Source: a virus. Taken from it: a DNA stretch of 28,279 bases. The notes below the pieces were generated by a model. That model searched no databases. It had not been told where the DNA came from and saw only the letters and a list, made by a program, of their open reading frames with translations. Position 1 is the first letter of the stretch. Every line of letters starts with the position of its first letter. Below are positions 27,851 through 28,279 of the stretch, in pieces. The translations under genes and the position numbers were made by a program. Location: positions 1-28,279 of the IMG/VR virus record IMGVR_UViG_3300002514_006199. The stretch is one strand, 5' to 3'.

Positions 27851-28279
27851 ATGGAAAAATTTTATAGCCTGTGGAGGCAGTTTGCTGATGGCGAAAAGCA
27901 GAGGACGCGCAGCAAAAATAAACCTTCACAGCTCAAAGAAAACTTAGAAACACTAAACGAGATCTCGCGCGAATATTCGGACAGAATCTATGACTGGATG
28001 CGCGATGCTTCTGTTATGGACTATTCATTTGATGAATTGTTCGACGGTAAGATGCGTCTGGCAATGCCGTTCGATTCCGAAGATGCACTAAGCTTGAAGA
28101 AGGTTGTCCGCATCCTCAAGAAAGACGGCTGGCATGCTGGCTCAATGGCTCCATGGGAAGGCGGAATGCACAGTTCCAACGAGTTTCCCACACGCATGGC
28201 CAAGCAAAAGCTCCGGCGCCGAGTCGGAGAACTGCCTCCTGACTTTGGGGTTCCTAATCCCGAAACAAACCCTGACCCT
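27851..28279 (+). CDS. Probable virion protein with divergent WRxF leader (3'-truncated)
   Basis: The frame is open from ATG 27851 to the right edge (143 codons). It starts MEKFYSLWRQFADGE: Trp8-Arg9-x-Phe11 occupies exactly the positions of the leader in region 1, although the (L/I)-x-E ending is missing. The body has charged helices (LETLNEISREYSDRIYDWMR), a segment DSEDALSLKKVVRILKKDGW, and WEGGMHSSNEF; it is not recognised. It is preceded by a terminator and an exact TATAAATA element, so it is likely to be the first gene of a late unit. Confidence 0.8.
   Translation, partial: MEKFYSLWRQFADGEKQRTRSKNKPSQLKENLETLNEISREYSDRIYDWMRDASVMDYSFDELFDGKMRLAMPFDSEDALSLKKVVRILKKDGWHAGSMAPWEGGMHSSNEFPTRMAKQKLRRRVGELPPDFGVPNPETNPDP

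Noticed and set aside
1-28279. tRNA genes, CRISPR arrays, insertion sequences, integrase or attachment sites
   Set aside because: I found no cloverleaf, regularly spaced repeats, transposase or integrase on reading; a tRNAscan or similar run would be decisive for tRNA.

Overview
The window looks like part of a large tailed double-stranded DNA phage (Caudoviricetes), probably aquatic or marine and T4-like in gene style. All 37 genes I support lie on the + strand. They are tightly packed, with many ATGA or GTGA stop/start overlaps, and there is no tRNA, rRNA, CRISPR array or insertion sequence that I can see. The phage reading rests on a replication and nucleotide toolkit without cellular housekeeping genes, on T4-late-promoter-like TATAAATA elements, and on many small proteins of the kind seen in environmental phage genomes. 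Both ends of the window cut a gene.

Region 1 (1-5284) is the most unusual part. Six consecutive genes begin with nearly the same 14-residue leader, roughly M-K-x-L-x-E-N-W-R-x-(F/Y)-(L/I)-x-E. The DNA string GAAAATTGGCG is repeated exactly in all six. Behind the leader the proteins differ completely: a possible kinase-like fragment, a ParB-like domain, a DUF192 domain, two small unknowns, and a 1159-residue repeat-containing protein ending in a nucleotidyltransferase domain. The leader resembles the T4 capsid-targeting sequence, and each copy ends in an (L/I)-x-E match to the T4 prohead-protease cleavage rule. My inference is a set of internal head proteins packaged in the capsid and possibly injected. 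The gene at the right edge (27851 onward) carries a divergent version.

Region 2 (5291-15218) is the replication block: a DnaB/gp41-like helicase, a class II (B12-dependent) ribonucleotide reductase, a GroES-like co-chaperonin, two uncharacterised proteins (one with a sugar-nucleotidyltransferase-like fold), a DnaE-type DNA polymerase III alpha subunit and an HNH endonuclease.

Region 3 (15215-18306) holds a small conserved protein, dUTPase, a Dam-like adenine methyltransferase, a CxxC protein, a GMP reductase/IMP dehydrogenase-family enzyme, a ribbon-helix-helix-like protein and a small Cys-rich protein with a sigma-70 region-4-like helix-turn-helix.

Region 4 (18307-24720) mixes probable virion proteins (an acidic Gly/Met/Pro-rich protein and a 620-residue protein) with a membrane-anchored protein, a ClpP-like protease whose catalytic Asp appears to be Asn, a protein with an L,D-transpeptidase-like motif, a full-length GroEL, and a coiled-coil plus membrane-segment protein.

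Region 5 (24724-28279) is a string of small genes, including a glutaredoxin, a four-helix membrane protein and a cupin. It closes with a strong intrinsic terminator and a TATAAATA element that opens the next, truncated gene.

Two promoter classes seem to be used. Host-type TTGACA-N16/17-TATAAT-like promoters precede helicase, dnaE, the dut operon, the clpP pair and the 25389 operon. An AAATAACTA-containing, T4-late-like element precedes the probable virion genes at 20969, 24445 and 27851, with weaker versions before 1805 and 18381. This fits early/middle replication genes and late virion genes.
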